Assembly: GCA_012931725.1 (NCBI GenBank)
Contig: CM022946.1
Location: 48,973,893 to 49,037,892 of the forward strand
From: Litsea cubeba
Lineage: Eukaryota > Streptophyta > Magnoliopsida > Laurales > Lauraceae
Reading direction: 5' to 3'
DNA: 64,000 bases
Positions 10,199-19,936 of this stretch are shown here, piece by piece. The number at the start of each line of letters is the position of its first letter. Positions within the stretch are counted from its first letter, which is position 1. Made by a program: the position numbers and the translations under genes. The notes beneath the pieces were generated by a model, which worked only from the letters and a program-made list of their open reading frames with translations, searched no databases and was not told where the DNA came from.

Positions 10199-12505
10199 GT
10201 GGGAGGAGTCCCTTGAAACAGGAGAATATCTCTCCAATGAAGAATGGGTTCCTGAGTCTCATCCTATGCCAGTAATCTGGTATAACCCTCTACAGCCACA
10301 AGGATCCTGGTCTGATGATGAAGAAGACCAAGAGGCTGTACAAGAAAATGCTGCTAACCCAGCACCTCTCATTACTCCAGTGGAAATCAACCATGTTGAG
10401 CCACAAAGAGTTGATGAAGAAGAAGATTTGGCTCCCATTCCTGATCTTGAAGAATATGCAAGGATCTTGCAGCGTCTCGCTCTAAAACAAGAGCAAGAAC
10501 GCGTCAACGAGCCTCCTCGCAATCCAGAGCCTAAAGTCCCTGAAGACCATCAGGTACATCCTCCCTTAACTCCTGAAAATGGAGAAAATTGCTGGATAGA
10601 CGATCCTCTTACATCCGAGGATGAGTCTGACTCCGATCAGGCAACGTCTCCCATCAGAGCTTCCTGTAATGTGATAATTCGGGATTATAGCTCTTCCGAA
10701 ACATCGTCTGATGAGAGCACTTACACTCCGACGATGCCTAGCAATGTATCTTCTAGAGCCACCTCGTCTCACGTGACTTTCACTGAGATGACACCCTCTC
10801 AGGTTTCTTCTCCTGAGACCGTGACTTCAAAGTTCACACCCTTCCTGACTGAAGAATTCCCAGTTGTTGATGCTTGGGACGATGAATTAGTTAACGAAGA
10901 AGAAAGGTTGCTGGATGCTGTTCAGGACTTGTTCCCGAAAAATGCTCCGTGCAACACAATCACTGAGGATGGCAACTCCGCTACCGATACATTCTCAGCA
11001 AATGAAAAATGATAGCCTCTTGATCCTGAAGACAATCTTCCAAACGAAGACCCTTCTCAAGAAGCTCTCGAAGTTAGTAGAGGCACCCGCTCTGGCCGGG
11101 ACTACCACAAAAATTACAACCAATCTTCCTTTACATATGTAAATCCTTCGGGAAAAGATGTTGTAAGCGCCCCTAGTGGCAACAATGATGAACATGCAGG
11201 CCCTAAGGAGGCTTTCAAATATGACTTGATTAAACACTTCAAGCACATACTTGCACGTCTGCACATCCTAGATTTGTTGCGAATTTCTTCGCACACTCGT
11301 GATAATCTCATTTCTGAATTACAAAAGCTGAATGAGGATGTCGACAAACATGCCCCGTAAGTCCTCCAAATTGTAATGGATTACCGGGTCAAAAACTCAG
11401 AAGCCTCCTCAAAGGGAGAAGAGAAGAAAACTGAGGGATCATGCATTGAATGCCTCTCGGTTAAAAAAGCAGCCAGTGCAACCATCGCCTTCACAAAGGA
11501 CGACCTCCTACTTGGGGAAACCAGGCACAACCGACCCCTGTGCTTCACAGGGTACATCAAGGAAATGCCTATGCACAGAGTTCAGATCGACCCAGGTTCT
11601 GCACTCAACCTCATCTCCACATCGGCTCTCGAAGAGTTAGGCATCCCACCCAACAAGCTGAGCTACACATCTGTATCTATCTTTGGATACGATGGGAGTA
11701 CTCAAAGGCCTATCGGCAAAATCAGATTCAAGTTGCAAATCGGTGATCTTATTTCTGAGGTCACAGTGTATGCAATAAAAACCCTTCATGCTACAACATC
11801 CTTCTCGGACGCCCTTGGATCCATGAGAATGGTGTTGTCCATTCAACTCTACATCAATGCATCAAGTTTGTTGGCGACGACGGCATGATACATCGAGTCT
11901 TTGCGGACAGAAAACCCTTCAAAGGTAAAGAAGTCCACTTCGTAGATTCACAGATATATGAAGGTGAAAAAGAAGAAGAGGATAAGCACACAGCACCCTT
12001 TGCCGAAAATCTCCAGAAAGATAAAGGCAAGGCTCCTCAACAATCATCGGAAGAAAACAAACCATCCGGTAAATTCAAAGAGAGCATTCAAACTCCCTTC
12101 ATCATCTCCCTCAAACCTTCAAAGCCTTTGGTCATCACAACTAAAGTGAAGAAGGTAAAGCAAAAGCCTGGGGGAAAATTTGTTGTCTCTTTCGTGTCTA
12201 TCATTCAAGACACGGATTATCATTCAGAGCCAGAAGATGACACATTGTCAAGCCAAGCTGACACTCAGCAAGTTCAGCCTGCTCTCATTCCAATGGAGAC
12301 AACTTCTGACATAGAAGATCCTACGTCAGCTTCCTTCGTTGTTCCAGCAACTTCAGCAAAGGAAAAGCCGATCTTCTTCCATAGAACGGATGCTTCTTCA
12401 TCAAACTCCATGCTTGAACCTTTCCAAAATGAAGGTATGCCTCAACTATCCTTATATAGTTCTGTGGCACAAGCTATTATGAAGAAAATGGGCTATGACG
12501 CTTAA
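10199..12505 (+). pseudogene. T1 acidic linker and protease region (broken)
   Basis: Coding resumes after Copia A with an acidic, Ser/Glu-rich linker (to about 11010), followed by stops TGA-TAG at 11010-11015 and a stop near 11358. The aspartic protease region lies at about 11500-11850. Its catalytic segment reads VQIDPGSALNLIS, so the usual D-S/T-G is D-P-G here; the following text (GIPPNKLSYTSVSIFGYDGS, GKIRFKLQIGD) fits a Tat protease fold. A frame change near 11885 leads into a Lys/Ser/Glu-rich linker ending at a stop at 12503-12505. Nothing intact remains. Confidence 0.75.
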
Positions 12506-12517
12506 AACCCAGTCGGT

Positions 12518-13099
12518 TTGGGAGAAGGACGCGGTATTCTCACGCCATTGGGGCCCGTTTTGACCAAAAGCCAGCTGGAAGATTGGAGACTCTACGGCTA
12601 TGTAGAAAAGTCTTCACACGGGTTAGGGTATGATCCCAACACTCCCCTGAGACAGTTGACACAAAGGCTTAAAAGTCAATATAATGACCAAGCCTCAACA
12701 TCTCAAGTCCATGAAGACATCAATCTCCCTGGATATCTCTTTGATGAGTCACCTGACAAAGATCCAGGAAGCTCATCCAATTGGCACGATTTCTCCGAAA
12801 ATGAAGAGGAGTTGTCCGATGGCACAGACTTGTGGTCTTCTGACCCAGAAGAACCCTCATCTCCAAAAGAAGTAGCCTACTTCGACCCGGTTTCAACAGG
12901 CGATTGGGATCATCTCATAGTAAGCCTTGGAAAAATTACCAATCAAGAAGACCCGTGGAAAGGAACAAAACCTTGGTCTGGAAATGCCTTTGAAACCCTA
13001 GAAGGTTTCGTTGAGCTGGAAGCCTCCGAAAATATTGTGGAGTTCGAACCTTCCAACAGAAGATCCTGTTCAAAAGATAGATTTGGGAACACCAGATAA
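12518..13099 (+). pseudogene. T1 protease-RT connector
   Basis: Reads LGEGRGILTPLGPVL..., then YGYVEKSSHGLGYDP, followed by an acidic stretch. Plant Tat polyproteins have a similar glycine-rich connector between protease and RT. It is in frame with the preceding linker but separated from it by one stop, and it is out of frame with the RT that follows. No catalytic motif is seen. Confidence 0.6.
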
Positions 13100-13113
13100 C
13101 CCACGTCCTATAT

Positions 13114-15085
13114 TTGATAAGCAAGAATATAAAGGATGATAATTTTCCCGAGTATATCGCCTTTCTTTGTGAGTTCGTTGATTGCTTTGCATGGTCTTAC
13201 GCTAAAATGCCTGGCTTAGACCCCAAAATAGCGGTTCACAAACTTAATCTTCAAGAAGACATCAAGCCTGTCAAGCAAGGCCAAAGAATATTCCGTCCAG
13301 ATGTGATGAATAAAATTGAACAAGAAGTTCAAAAACTCAAAAGCGTCGGCTTCATCCGTGAGGAACAACATCCTGAATGGTTGGCCAACATTGTCCCCGT
13401 GACAAAGAAAAATGGGCAGAGCAGGGTCTGTATTGACTATAGAGACCTGAACGGCGCATGCCCTAAAGATGAATTTCCGCTCCCCATACCAGAGGTAATG
13501 ATTGATAATACCTGTGGATTCGAGCGAATGACATTCATGGATGGTTTCTCTGGCTACAATCAAATAAAGATGCATCCTGAAGATGAAAAACATACATCTT
13601 TTCGGACCCCATTTGGCGTGTATTGTTACACTGTCATGCCATTTGGTCTGAAAAATGCTGGTGCCACATATCAGAGGGCTATGATTAAAATATTCCAAGA
13701 TATGCAGCACAAGACGGTTGAATGTTACGTTGATGACCTCGCCGTCAAAAGCAAAAGAAAAGAAGATCATCTCAAAGACCTTCGAGAAGTCTTCCTCCGG
13801 CTTCGCAAACACAAACTGCGGATGAATCCTTTGAAATGCTTTTTCGGCGTCTCGTCGAGTAAGTTCCTCAGATTCTTAGTTCGGAAAGCTGGAATAGAGC
13901 TTGACCCTAAAAAAGTCAAAGCCATTCTAGAAATGCCCTCTCCAAGAACCTTGAGAGAACTTAAAGGGCTTCAAGGGAGATTGGCCTACATCAGACGGTT
14001 CATCTCCAATCTTTCGGGGAAATGCCGTCCATTCTCCCGGTTGATGAAAAAAGGTGTAAACTTTGTCTGGGATGCTAACTGTGAAGCTGCTTTCCAAGAC
14101 ATCAAGTCATACCTGACAAAACCTCTAGTGTTAGCTGCTCCTACCACTGGAAAACCATTCATCTTGTACACAAGAGCCCTTGATCACTCTTTGGGAGCTC
14201 TGCTTGCGCAAGAAAATGATCTAAGAAAAGAAGCTGCTCTATATTACCTCAGCCGCATGCTAGTAGGTGCAGAGCATCACTACTCTCCAGTCAAAAAAGA
14301 ATGTCTTGCAGTAATGTTCGCCGTACAAAAGTTGCGTCACTATTTGCTTTCCAACACAGTATACCTGGTCTCGAGAGTCAACCTCTTAAAGGTCCTTGTC
14401 ACAAAGGCAGGTTCTCTCAATGCTCGACTGGAAAATGGTCCATCCTTCTGTCACAATTTGATATTAGGTATGTACCACAAAAGGCAATCAAAGGGCAAGC
14501 TCTAGCGGACTTCCTCGCAGAGCATCCATTGCCTAAAGATTCTCCGCTCAGAGATGATCTCCCAGACGAACCAGTCTACAATGTGGAGACTTTCTCGCAA
14601 AGTGCGTCCTAGGACATGTACTTTGACGGTGCAACCGGGACAAATGAAAAAAGACAGCTAATCTCGGGAGTTGGCATCCTCTTTGTTAGCCCCGACAAAT
14701 ACATGATTCCACACACATTCTCACTACTGGAACCATGCACAAACAATGCAGCTGAATATCAAGCTCTGATCCTAGGATTGGAACTCGCCATCGAATCCGG
14801 TATCATCATACTGGAAGTCTTTGGAGACTCTCAACTGATCATCAACCAATGAATCAGAAATTTGAAGTCAGGAAGCCAGATTTGTTGCCTTACTACAACA
14901 AGGCACAATCACTTCTGCAAAAGTCTGACATCCGTCACATCACCCACATTCGTAGAGGTGAAAACATACGTGCAGATGCCCTAGCTGGACTTGCCACATC
15001 CATGGCAATCCAGGAAGGGGAAACATGCAAATCACAGTGTGCGAAAGAAGAATCCTTCCTCCTCTTAACACACACTAAGCTGTAG
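13114..15085 (+). pseudogene. pol: T1 reverse transcriptase and two RNase H domains (broken)
   Basis: RT is clear at 13200-13860: SRVCIDYRDLNGACPKDEFPLP, PFGLKNAGATYQRAM, and the catalytic box YVDD in CYVDDLAVKS. The first RNase H follows at about 14130-14400 (FILYTRALDHSLGALLAQ). Its normal catalytic DAS-type segment reads TRALDHS. A frame change at about 14380 moves to a second frame (IRYVPQKAIKGQALADFLAEHP), and the extra RNase H starts at about 14616 (YFDGAT, NNAAEYQALI, FGDSQLI). Another shift near 14850 leads to the last RNase H segment (ENIRADALAGLATS). The second RNase H is the hallmark of the Tat lineage. Confidence 0.88.
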
Positions 15086-15171
15086 CTGAATGCCACCAAG
15101 TAGTTGGAAGTCGGATTTCAATCCTTCAAACTTCAATCGGCGACTAGAGGGATCCGTTCATTGATTACATT

Positions 15172-16402
15172 ATGTTCGGAATCCTACCTGAAGATCCAAA
15201 AGAACGGGTAAGCATCCAAAGGCAAACCCCTAACTTTCATTTGGATATTCCTTCAAAAATCCTTTACAGGAAATCCTTCAACGGAGTACTTCTACGCTGC
15301 TTGTTACAACAAGAGGCTGAGGAAACACTCAAAGAAGTTCATGCTGGTCTTTGCAGAGCTCATCAGGCTGGTCCTAAGCTCTATTATCAGATAAAAAGGT
15401 TAGGATATTACTGGCCTACCATGGTAGCTGACGCAATGCAATTTGCTAAGCGCTGCCAACAATGCCAAGTTCATGGAGATTACATTCACATGCCTCCAGA
15501 ATGGCTGCATCCTACAGCGATTTCATGGCCTTTCGAAGCCTGGGGTATGGACATCATAGGTCCTATTTCTCCCTCTTTGAGCAAAGGTCATCGCTTCATC
15601 TTCGCCGCTATGGATTATTTCTCCAAGTGGTCAGAAGCATTTGCGTTCAACGAAATGAAGACCTCATCAGTCCTTCAGTTCCTGCGCACCAACATCATTT
15701 GTCGTTTCGGCATACCCAAAAGATTCGTCCATGATAACGGACCACAGTTCCGGGATCATCGATTCTACAGGTTCTGCGACAAATACAAAATCCAAAGCTG
15801 TCCTTCGACTCCATACAATCTGGCAGCAAACGGGTTGGCAGAAGCTTTCAACAAGACACTCTGCAAAATCCTCAAAAAAATGGTCTCTAGTCACAAAAGA
15901 GACTGGAGCGACCAAAATTTCTGAAGCTTTGTGGGCCTATCGAACCACCGTTCGAGGACCAACCCATAGCACACCATTCTCCTTGGTTTATGGATGCGAA
16001 GCTGTCGTGCCCTTGGAAGTACGAATTCCTTCCTTGTGGGTATCTTTGCAAAATGACATGACTCAAGAAAGCACTGTCAAATTGCGACTCCATGAGCTGG
16101 ACAATCTCGATGAGAGACGGCTCGAAGCTCAACAAAGCATTGAACTTTACCAAGCACGCATGGCAAGATCTTTCGACAAAAAGGTCAGGCAACGCGCCTA
16201 CAAAAAGGGTGACTTGGTCCTTGCGGTAAATAGACCAATGGTCTTCGCTCACAAGTCCAAAGGCAAATTTGAGCCAAAATGGGAAGGACCCTACGACATC
16301 AACAAGGTTTTCTCCAACGACGCATACACATTCCTAAACATGGAAGGTGACATATGTATGCTGCCCATCAACGGCAAGTTCTTAAAGCGGTACTACCCTT
16401 GA
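15172..16402 (+). pseudogene. T1 integrase (frameshifted)
   Basis: The zinc-binding HHCC region (HAGLCRAHQAGPKLYYQIK, then CQQCQ) lies at about 15340-15470. The catalytic core shows WGMDIIGP, HDNGPQF and NGLAEAFN, giving D, D and E. A frame change near 15900 moves to a second frame that carries WAYRTTVRGPTHSTPFSLVYG and the C-terminal domain KFEPKWEGPYDI, ending at 16402. Without the frameshift the length and motifs are those of a normal Tat integrase. Confidence 0.88.
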
Positions 16403-16880
16403 AGACTTACCCAACTGGGTAAGAGCAATGCCTGTACGGCCAAAACCGGTTTCCAGGTACATGCTCGCTAAACCCACCTTCTTTTAGAATTTTCATATCA
16501 AATGTTGAAATTTCTAGAAATTTAAACAATGCTTACTTCCATCGTTTCATTGTTCAAAAATCCAAGTTTAGGAATCTTTCCCTAACTTGACCAAAACTTT
16601 CAACCCTTGAACCCAAAATTCATGGTTTGAAACAAAATCCGGATTCAGGGATTTCCACCCTAGTCCACCCTGCCTTTTACCGCCAAAATGGTTTTAGGTC
16701 AAAACTTATGACCCTCGTGTCTTTAAACAAAAAAAAATGGTTTTTTCAAAAAAAAAAAAAAAACCGTGGGGAAGCGACGCTTAGTTGATACTTGCACAAA
16801 TCGGAAGCATACGAACCACGTTCGACACTTCCAAAATTGCAGGGAAGTGACATTTCATCGATACTTGCAAAATCCAAAAT

Positions 16881-17060
16881 CGTGGAGATGCAACATTTTA
16901 GTTGATATCCACAACCCAAATTTCAAAGGTTCGAAAAAACCTAAAAAACCGTGGAGACGCAACATTTCAGTTGATATCCACAATCCAAATTTCAAAGGTT
17001 CGAAAAAACCTAAAAAACCATGGAGACGCAACATTTCAGTTGATATCCATAACCCAAAGG
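16881..17060 (+). repeat. 69-bp tandem repeat, about 2.6 copies
   Basis: Units start at 16881, 16950 and 17019 (GTGGAGACGCAACATTTCAG...). The last is partial. Confidence 0.85.
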
Positions 17061-17142
17061 TTCGAGAAAACCACAAATTTCAAAAAATCGTGGGGAAACG
17101 ACATCAAGTCAGTACTCGCAAAACCAAAATTTTTGAAAAGCA

Positions 17143-17260
17143 AGGATGCGACATTCCATCGATACTTGCACCCAAATCCGCGAGGATGCGACATTCCATC
17201 GATACTCGCAACCGAATGAGTAAGGATGCGACATTCCATCGATACTTGCAAGAACATTCA
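17143..17260 (+). repeat. 40-bp tandem repeat, three copies
   Basis: AGGATGCGACATTCCATCGA starts at 17143, 17183 and 17223, exactly 40 bp apart. Confidence 0.88.
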
Positions 17261-17306
17261 GCAGGGAGGCGACTTTTAGTCGATACTTGCATTTTTGAAA
17301 ACCAAA

Positions 17307-17600
17307 CCGGCTATAAATGCCACAAACCGGCTATAAATGCCATCAAAACAGGCTATAAATGCCATAAAAACAGGCTATAAATACCACAAACCGGCTATAA
17401 ATGCCACCAAAACAAACCGGCTATCAATGCCACAAACCAAAAACTTTGGCTTTCAAAAAAAAAAAAAAACCCGGCTATCAATGCCACAAACTCGGCTATC
17501 AATGCCACCAAAACCGGCTATCAATGCCACAAATCGGCTGTCAATGCCACAAAAAAGCTGGCTCTCATGCCAAAATCGGCTTCCATGCCACAAACAAAAA
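17307..17600 (+). repeat. CGGCTATAAATGCCA array
   Basis: About ten degenerate copies of (C/G)GGCTATMAATGCCA, each followed by A-rich spacers. The left part keeps TATAAATGCC. The right part drifts to TATCAATGCC, then GGCTCTCATGCC and GGCTTCCATGCC. The same 15-mer occurs in the T1 LTRs (575-640 and 33416-33490). Confidence 0.8.
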
Positions 17601-17667
17601 TCTGGCTTCCATGCCAAAACAATCATTTGACAAAAGATTTTCACAAAATGATAAACTTTTCATCAAA

Positions 17668-17800
17668 TCCCATTTAGCAATTACTTTTATCACAAAAAGA
17701 TTTAAGTAAGCGTAGGGAAAACAAAAAAAAGGGCATCCCATTTAGCAATTTCTTACATCACAAAAAGATTTAAGTGAGCGTAGGGAAAACAAAAAAAAAG
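17668..17800 (+). repeat. 68-bp direct repeat, two copies
   Basis: TCCCATTTAGCAATT...AAAGATTTAAGT-AGCGTAGGG starts at 17668 and 17736. Confidence 0.85.
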
Positions 17801-17960
17801 AGTACCAAAAAAATACATGAGGTACCAAAAAAAAGTGTTCACAAGCACTACAAAAAAAAAAAAGTACCAAAAAATACATGTGGTACCAAAAAAAGAAAGT
17901 GTTCACAAACACTACAAAAAAAAAGTACCAAAAAAATACAAGTGGTACTAAAAAAAAAGA
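17801..17960 (+). repeat. About 60-bp A-rich repeat, three copies
   Basis: AGTACCAAAAAAATACA-G-GGTAC starts near 17801, 17862 and 17924, each followed by GTGTTCACAA-CACTAC and an A run; the third is partial. Confidence 0.75.
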
Positions 17961-17993
17961 GAAGGATGGTTTCTGTTAAAAAAAAATAGGAGC

Positions 17994-18707
17994 TCAATAA
18001 AAAATGGTCTCCAGCCAAGAGTTCAGCTTCTCAAGCAAACTTTTGGCCTCAGCCGTCAGGGTTTCCAAGGCACGCTTCTTCAGGAACTTTCCATGAGATG
18101 CTGGGGTGGGCTGTAACCCTTCTTTTGCACCGGGAAGCTTCTCCCGAATAGTTTGCCATTGTTTGTTCTCTTCAGACTTCCTTTTAAGAACTCGATGGGC
18201 GTCTACAACTCGGCGAATCAGAGCACTATCCCTGTCACGAGCCTCTGTTATTGCAGCCCACTTGGCAGCGACTTGTGCCTGCAGATGCTCAAGACGTTTC
18301 CTGGCCTCATCGACCTCCCTATCAAGGATGTTAAAGTCATGTGTCAGCCCAATGATGGTTAGCTCTTCTAAGTTCTTCTCTCAGACTACCTGCTTCTTGC
18401 TTTCTGTAGCCTCATCCAGGTTAGACTGAGCCTTATTCGCAGGGTCCAGGAACATCTCCTTGAAGAACTGGTCGTCAAGAAAACCCATGGTCTCAAACCA
18501 CCTGTCACCCAGCTCAATGATCCTATCAACGATCGCCCTGGCACTTGTGACATCCAGACCAGCCTCTTCGGCATCATCGAGAATCTCACACACATGCTGG
18601 ATCATCCCAAATCCGGCATCTAAGTGCCCAGAAAGCAGAGTATCAATCGAAGAGCTCAGAACCCGCACCACAACCTTCTTCGCAAAAAGAAGAGATGGCC
18701 CAGCTGA
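17994..18707 (-). pseudogene. T1 antisense PMD gene, C-terminal coiled-coil exon (broken)
   Basis: On the minus strand the frame runs from the Copia B edge to a TGA at 17994-17996, with one internal TGA at 18381-18383. The peptide is Leu/Glu/Lys/Ala-rich with heptad-like spacing (EVDEARKRLEHLQAQVAAKW; EKLNSWLETIF at the end), so a coiled coil is likely. It is the distal part of the antisense gene starting at 29975, now separated from it by Copia B. No catalytic motif is visible. Confidence 0.7.
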
Positions 18708-18887
18708 AGATGACTTGAGTAGTCTTTGAAGAATTGAAGGAATTAATATCTCAAAGTATTGTTTTGAGTTGGAATTCTTGTCAACACATTGTCACAAACG
18801 TGATGTTAAAAGGCTGGTGTTGATAGAGCTGAAAAGAAGAATCAGAGTTCAAACAGTCAGAAATTCAGAATTCCTGAAGCAGAGCAT

Positions 18888-19085
18888 GCGGTCGACCGGG
18901 CACCCCATGCGGTCGACCGAGCAAAGAGAAACCTGCAGAAACAGATTCAGGCACCTCTCAGTTATTTTCGTGACACAGTGTGTCTTCGGTCGACCGGGAC
19001 CCCAGGATGTCGACCGAGCACGAAAGTTGTCTGATTCTAGACAGTGTATGATGTCGACCGAGCAACACAGGATGTCGACCGAGCA
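18888..19085 (+). promoter_or_regulatory. GTCGACCG motif cluster in Copia B U3
   Basis: Six copies of (G)GTCGACCG(A/G)G, of which GGTCGACC is a perfect palindrome, lie 125-325 bp upstream of the TATA box. They occupy the place of the CTACCGGTAG cluster in Copia A. They are repeated in the 3' LTR at about 25260-25460. Confidence 0.5.
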
Positions 19086-19210
19086 TGGGATCAGAGTTGC
19101 GCAGAATCAGAAGTTTTGCACGAAAATTCAGCACTCTTATCTAATTTGTTTGGGACTCTTTCTAAACGAATTGTAGCCTGTTTTGAATACAATTAAGGGT
19201 TAACATAACC

Positions 19211-19218
19211 TATAAAAA
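19211..19218 (+). promoter_or_regulatory. TATA box, Copia B 5' LTR
   Basis: TATAAAAA, repeated in the 3' LTR at 25586-25593. Confidence 0.7.
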
Positions 19219-19496
19219 GGCATGTATGGGTCGTTCATAAAGATACACCAAAGAGAGAAAGAAGAGAAGAGAAAAGAGAGAGAGTTTTGGAGAGAAGAAG
19301 AGTGCTGGTGCTGTGTGCTGTTGTGCTGCATCTTTCTACAGCAAGTGTGGACGAGGATATGTTCTTGAAGATGATGTTTCATCCATAAGATAAGTGTCTC
19401 TCTGTTTATGCTTTAATTTCAATTTGTAAGGGATTGAGAGAGAGAGATTGTAGAGGGGAAGGGCTGTAGAAAAAGGTTTCTACTCTTATTCTGTAG

Positions 19497-19758
19497 AACA
19501 TCAAGTTGGTGCTTGGTGTCTGGGGTTTGGTGATCCTATCTGTTGGTGCAGATAAAATTGTAAAGGGAGTCGGTGCTTCCTAGATAGTTGGTGCTATCTG
19601 AAACTAAAGGGAGTAGGTGCTTCCTAGATAGTTGGTGCTATCTGAAACAAAGGGTTGGTGCTCTTTGTCGTTGGTGCGACTAAATAGATTCAGACCTGTT
19701 CCGGATCGGTGTTCGGACAGTCTTTGAACCGTGGACGTAGCCTTTTGGTGAACCACGT
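19497..19758 (+). other. Tandem hairpin array with TTGGTG/TCGGTG loops, Copia B 5' LTR
   Basis: Eleven consecutive hairpins correspond to those of Copia A, with the fourth and fifth duplicated as an exact 44-bp tandem (19561-19604, 19605-19648; one loop base differs). The sixth has an 8-bp stem (ACAAAGGG with CTCTTTGT) against 5 bp in Copia A. Loops are TTGGTG, TCGGTG or TAGGTG. In the fourth hairpin a G-U pair of Copia A is A-U here, so pairing is kept. Confidence 0.75.
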
Positions 19759-19872
19759 TAAATCTGGTGTCCTTGTGTGATTTGATTTGCTTTTGTTGTT
19801 AAATTGGACCTGTTTTTAAGGAATCACTGATTCACCCCCCCCCCCCTCTCAGTGATCGCGATATCTAACAAT

Positions 19873-19884
19873 TGGTATCAGAGC
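19873..19884 (+). promoter_or_regulatory. Primer-binding site (initiator-Met tRNA), Copia B
   Basis: TGGTATCAGAGC, two bases after the LTR end. Confidence 0.93.
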
Positions 19885-19936
19885 GAGGCTCCCTTGATCA
19901 GCTTAATACGCTAAGGGTGATCTCTTGTCAAATCAC

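Larger units (their letters stand above)
16403..17993 (+). other. T1 spacer between pol and the antisense gene: stacked tandem repeats
   Basis: No gene. The segment carries at least five short tandem arrays listed separately (69-bp, 40-bp, CGGCTATAAATGCCA, 68-bp and about 60-bp units) and A-rich tracts. The region between pol and the 3' LTR is known to be hypervariable and repeat-prone in Tat elements. Confidence 0.75.
18708..19870 (+). repeat. Copia B 5' LTR (first 12 bases missing)
   Basis: Starts at AGATGACTTGAG, which is position 13 of the 3' copy, and ends ATCTAACA. U3 carries repeated GTCGACCG sites (18888-19085), the TATA box is at 19211, and the hairpin array is at 19497-19758. Confidence 0.95.

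Noticed and set aside
13216..13812. 198-codon minus-strand frame
   Set aside because: It is the reverse shadow of the T1 RT coding sequence.
16766..17709. Basic proteins of 100-200 codons with repeats
   Set aside because: They read through the 69-bp, 40-bp and CGGCTATAAATGCCA arrays. Repeated reading frames follow from the repeats; no start context or domain.
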